NCBI GenBank assembly: GCA_033439265.1
Contig: JAVTVX010000008.1
Location: forward strand, 3,286,001-3,350,000
From: Dillenia suffruticosa
Taxonomy: Eukaryota > Streptophyta > Magnoliopsida > Dilleniales > Dilleniaceae
Reading direction: 5' to 3'
Length of the DNA stretch: 64,000 nucleotides
Below, one piece after another: positions 61,046 to 64,000 of the stretch. The notes beneath the pieces were generated by a model. The model saw nothing but the letters and a program-made list of their open reading frames with translations. It was not told where the DNA came from and did no database searches. The position numbers and the translations under genes are program-made. Each line of letters begins with the position of its first letter. The stretch's first letter is position 1.

Positions 61046-64000
61046 TCATACATTCAGCAACTGGTGCCAAACCTGAGCAAACAACTCTCCCAAGGCAATC
61101 ATGTGAAATGGCTTTGGAAGAGGTGGCTGTGGAGATGATAGTGCTTGGCAAATTTGTTTCATTGATGGTCGGAATTGAGGATTGGATTGCAAGCACTCTA
61201 GTGCTAGCCTCACAACAAGGGCCACTTTCGCTGCAACATGAGATGAAGGAATAGCCAGGCGCTGGTCTACCACATCCTCCAGTGATATATGGCATGCCGT
61301 TGATGACGACGAAGATGATGAAAGTAGTGAAATTAGATCACCGGGATGCCTTCCCATTAACACTTCCAAAGAGACCACTCCAAAGCTATAAACATCACTT
61401 TTAATGTTCACTTTCATTGTGTAAGCAAGCTCTGCAATCGTATTAAAACATACTTATTAATTGCGCAAAAACCTTTCCTAAAAGGAAAACTTTTGTATTT
61501 GCTTTAATAACATTACTTTTTTCTCTTACTTTCAATTTTTGGCAAAATCACTTTAAATTTTCTCAAACCATAGAAGACGCGGAGCTTTCTTGCCTCTTGG
61601 TGTGATGTCTTAGTAGTGTGATGCTAGTACACTTCTCATCTTTCTTACCATCTATTACTTTCTTTCTTTCAATTTCGTTATGGGATTTCTTTTTTCTCGG
61701 CAATTCCACGAACTTTAAAAAGATAAAATAAAATCTTTGCCTCAATCGCTTTAAAGTGGTTCGATGTCAACTAGTCAAGCAAAGAGTGTAAAAAAATAGG
61801 GGTGAAATTAGATAGGGAGATAGATAGAATGGCATTAAATTTGTGAAGTAAAGATATAGAAGATTGACTTACCTGGAGCAGTGTAACCAAATGTTCCTGC
61901 GAATGAAGTCCAGTTCAATGAGTCAGGTTTCAAAAGCCTAGCAGTCCCAAAGTCAGAGACATGAGCCTCACATTCCAAATTCAACAGAATGTTATTGGAG
62001 GATATGTCCCGATGGATGATTGAAGGTGAGCATTGGTGGTGCATGTAAGACAAGGCATTGGCCACTCCATTCACAATCTCTACCCTCTTAGTCCAGTCCA
62101 AGTCTGCTGCCTGTCCATCATCTCTCAAAAGATTCCCTAGACTCCCTCTTTCCATGAATTGGTAAACCAGAAAAGTGCGGTCTGCATTTGAACAGAAACC
62201 ATAAAGCTTCACAATGTTGCGGTGCCGTATATCTGCCAATGCTCCAATCTCGTGTTTAAAGGCTTTCATGTCTGCCTCCTGTTGGTTTGATGGATGAAGT
62301 TTTTTCACAGCAACAACCTTATTATTTGGCAACTCAGCCTTATATACAGAACCATATCCTCCCACCCCAACGCAGTGTTTAGAGTCGAATTCCTCTGTTG
62401 CCTCAACAATTTTTCTGTACAAAGTTTTCCCATCATAGCCCCAAAGTGTGAACAGATCTTCCCCCTGAATTTTATTGGACTTATTCTTTGCTCTTTGGTG
62501 ATGAATGTACCAAATTCCCAAGAAAATGAATACAAGAAAGAAGCAACACAAAGAAGCTGTAATCAGAATGACAAATTTCTGCATTTTGCTAGCATGCTTC
62601 CCCTTGCTCACTGAAGACGGACAAGCCATTAGACCACTTGAATTCCCACATAAGCCTTCATTGTTTGCAAATGCTTCCGGTGGAGCCTCTTTGAAAGCCT
62701 TGCTGTTTGGAACGGGACCCTCCAACTGATTGTAAGACACATCAACTGATGTTAAGCTTAACAATTCACCTAAAGAATTTGGAATTGAATCTGATAACTC
62801 ATTGTGGGAAAGATTCAACAACTCCAAGCTCTGCAATGCTCCGAGCTGCTGTGGTATCTCTCCTTTCAACAAATTACAACTGAGATCAAGTTGCTGCAGA
62901 TAATACAAGCTCCCAATCTGAAGCGGCACATTACCTATAAATTTGTTGCTCCCGAGATTCAAGTAAGTTAGTTTTGAGCATTCTGTTAGTTCTGCGGTAA
63001 TCGACCCACTTAAATTGTTTTCAGCCAGGTCAAGAAGCTCAAGATTAGCAAGCGTTGCAATTTCTGGAGGGATGGTGCCATAGAGTGTGTTGTTTCTCAG
63101 ACTAAGACTGTACAGTAAACTCAGCCTCCCTATGTCTTTTGGAATTTCCCCAACAAAAGAATTAGATGAAAGATTCAGAATACGCAAGTTGATTAAATCA
63201 CCAACCTTTGGCGGTATTTTCCCAGAGATGTTGTTATTTGAAATCTTGAGGCTTGTTAGATTCTGACACTGCCACAAATTTGGAGGAAGCTCACCAAACA
63301 ATTGATTGTAACTCAACTCCAAGTAACCCAAGGTAGGATATGACCCAAATGCTTCTGATATATTATCTGTCAGCTGGTTCTGGTCAAGCGTTAACCTGAA
63401 TAAGCTAGCACAGGTTTTCAAGCTTCTGGGAATGGGACCTTGGATTTGGTTCCGAATTGCAGTTAAAACCCGTAATGATCCACCAAGGCATAAGTTTTGG
63501 GGTAAAGGGCCACTGAGATTGTTATAACACAAACTAAGAAGCTTCAGAGACTTGAGCATTCCTATTTCAGATGGGATCTCCCCTGTTATGCTATTATTTA
63601 CCAGTGATAAATATTCAAGAGAACTTAAGTTCCCAATTTCTGGAGGAATTAACCCTGAGAGTTGATTTTGCACAAGATAAAGAGAAGTTAAGTTACACAA
63701 GTTTCCAATAGATGCGGGAATGCAACCTTGGAGTCTATTATCACTCATGTTAAGACTAACAAGGGACCTTAAATTCCCTATTTCTCGAGGGATTGGACCA
63801 TGGAGTTTGTTGCTATAAAAATAAAGTGTGGTCAGGTTGCCCAAATTCCCAATAGAAGTGGGAATTGGACCTGTCAGGCTATTGTTGTAAAGAGCCACCT
63901 CAATGAGAGATTTCATATTTCCAATTTCTAGAGGAATGGGACCTGAGAGTTTGTTGTTGAAGAGATAGAGGGTGGTTAAATTTCCCAAGTTTCCAATAGA
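61046..64000 (-). CDS. LRR receptor-like kinase, MIK2-like (5' end outside window)
   Basis: Minus-strand exons 61431-61046 and >64000-61873 give 837 visible C-terminal residues; the frame is still open at the window edge. About seventeen 24-residue LRRs of the GNLxxLTxLYLxxNxLSGxIP type run to about residue 430. A transmembrane helix follows (about 476-499). The kinase has a GVGGYGSVYK loop (about 545), VAVKKL, an HRD catalytic loop (HRDISSNNILL, about 663; RD type) and DFG (about 683). The activation segment GTFGYTAPE is split by the intron, with the Glu codon formed across it. HRDISSNN and NWTSFAGTFGY, with the two-exon structure, fit the subfamily containing MIK2 and At1g35710. MIK2 perceives SCOOP peptides; this copy's ligand cannot be inferred. 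The C-terminal tail with a Ser run (SSSSSSS) is intact to a TGA at 61046. Confidence 0.93.

Overview
This window is nuclear DNA of a plant, almost certainly a eudicot. The genes have short exons with GT-AG introns, and their products match plant-specific families. The intergenic DNA is AT-rich and full of (CT)n/(GA)n microsatellites and small degenerate transposons. I cannot name the species. No bacterial, organellar or viral segment was recognised, and no CRISPR array, rRNA gene or true tRNA gene.

Seven protein genes are supported by exon-by-exon reading. (1) 1-5223 (+): the 3' two thirds of a PTEN2-type phosphatase, with the 5' end outside the window. (2) 9388-12478 (+): a C2-domain protein with a Pro/Tyr-rich tail. 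(3) 19874-22129 (-): a D3-type cyclin. (4) 34295-37112 (-): subunit 3 of RNA polymerase II (RPB3). (5) 40931-52576 (-): a secreted 'cyclase family' protein of the kynurenine-formamidase-like fold, with six exons and a second intact copy of its last exon at 38576-38701. (6) 54698-58580 (+): an isoflavone-reductase-like/PCBER enzyme. (7) 61046-64000 (-): the 3' part of an LRR receptor kinase of the MIK2-like group, running off the right end. The genes are functionally unrelated and do not form an operon or pathway cluster; they act in lipid signalling, cell cycle, transcription, phenylpropanoid metabolism and surface perception.

The rest is intergenic or intronic. It holds a dispersed tRNA-derived SINE-like family, a 5'-truncated LINE copy with a perfect 18-bp target-site duplication (59332-59993), a second LINE RNase H relic (30763-31086), a 331-bp insert flanked by 11-bp direct repeats inside 33302-33654, foldback elements in introns of the cyclin and cyclase genes, and a 2.3-kb near-palindrome (arms about 1.1 kb each) in the last cyclase intron. 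The cyclase locus is the most unusual part: duplicated terminal exon, partially duplicated first exon, several tandem duplications and two large inverted structures in one 14-kb gene. No clearly new multi-gene system was seen.
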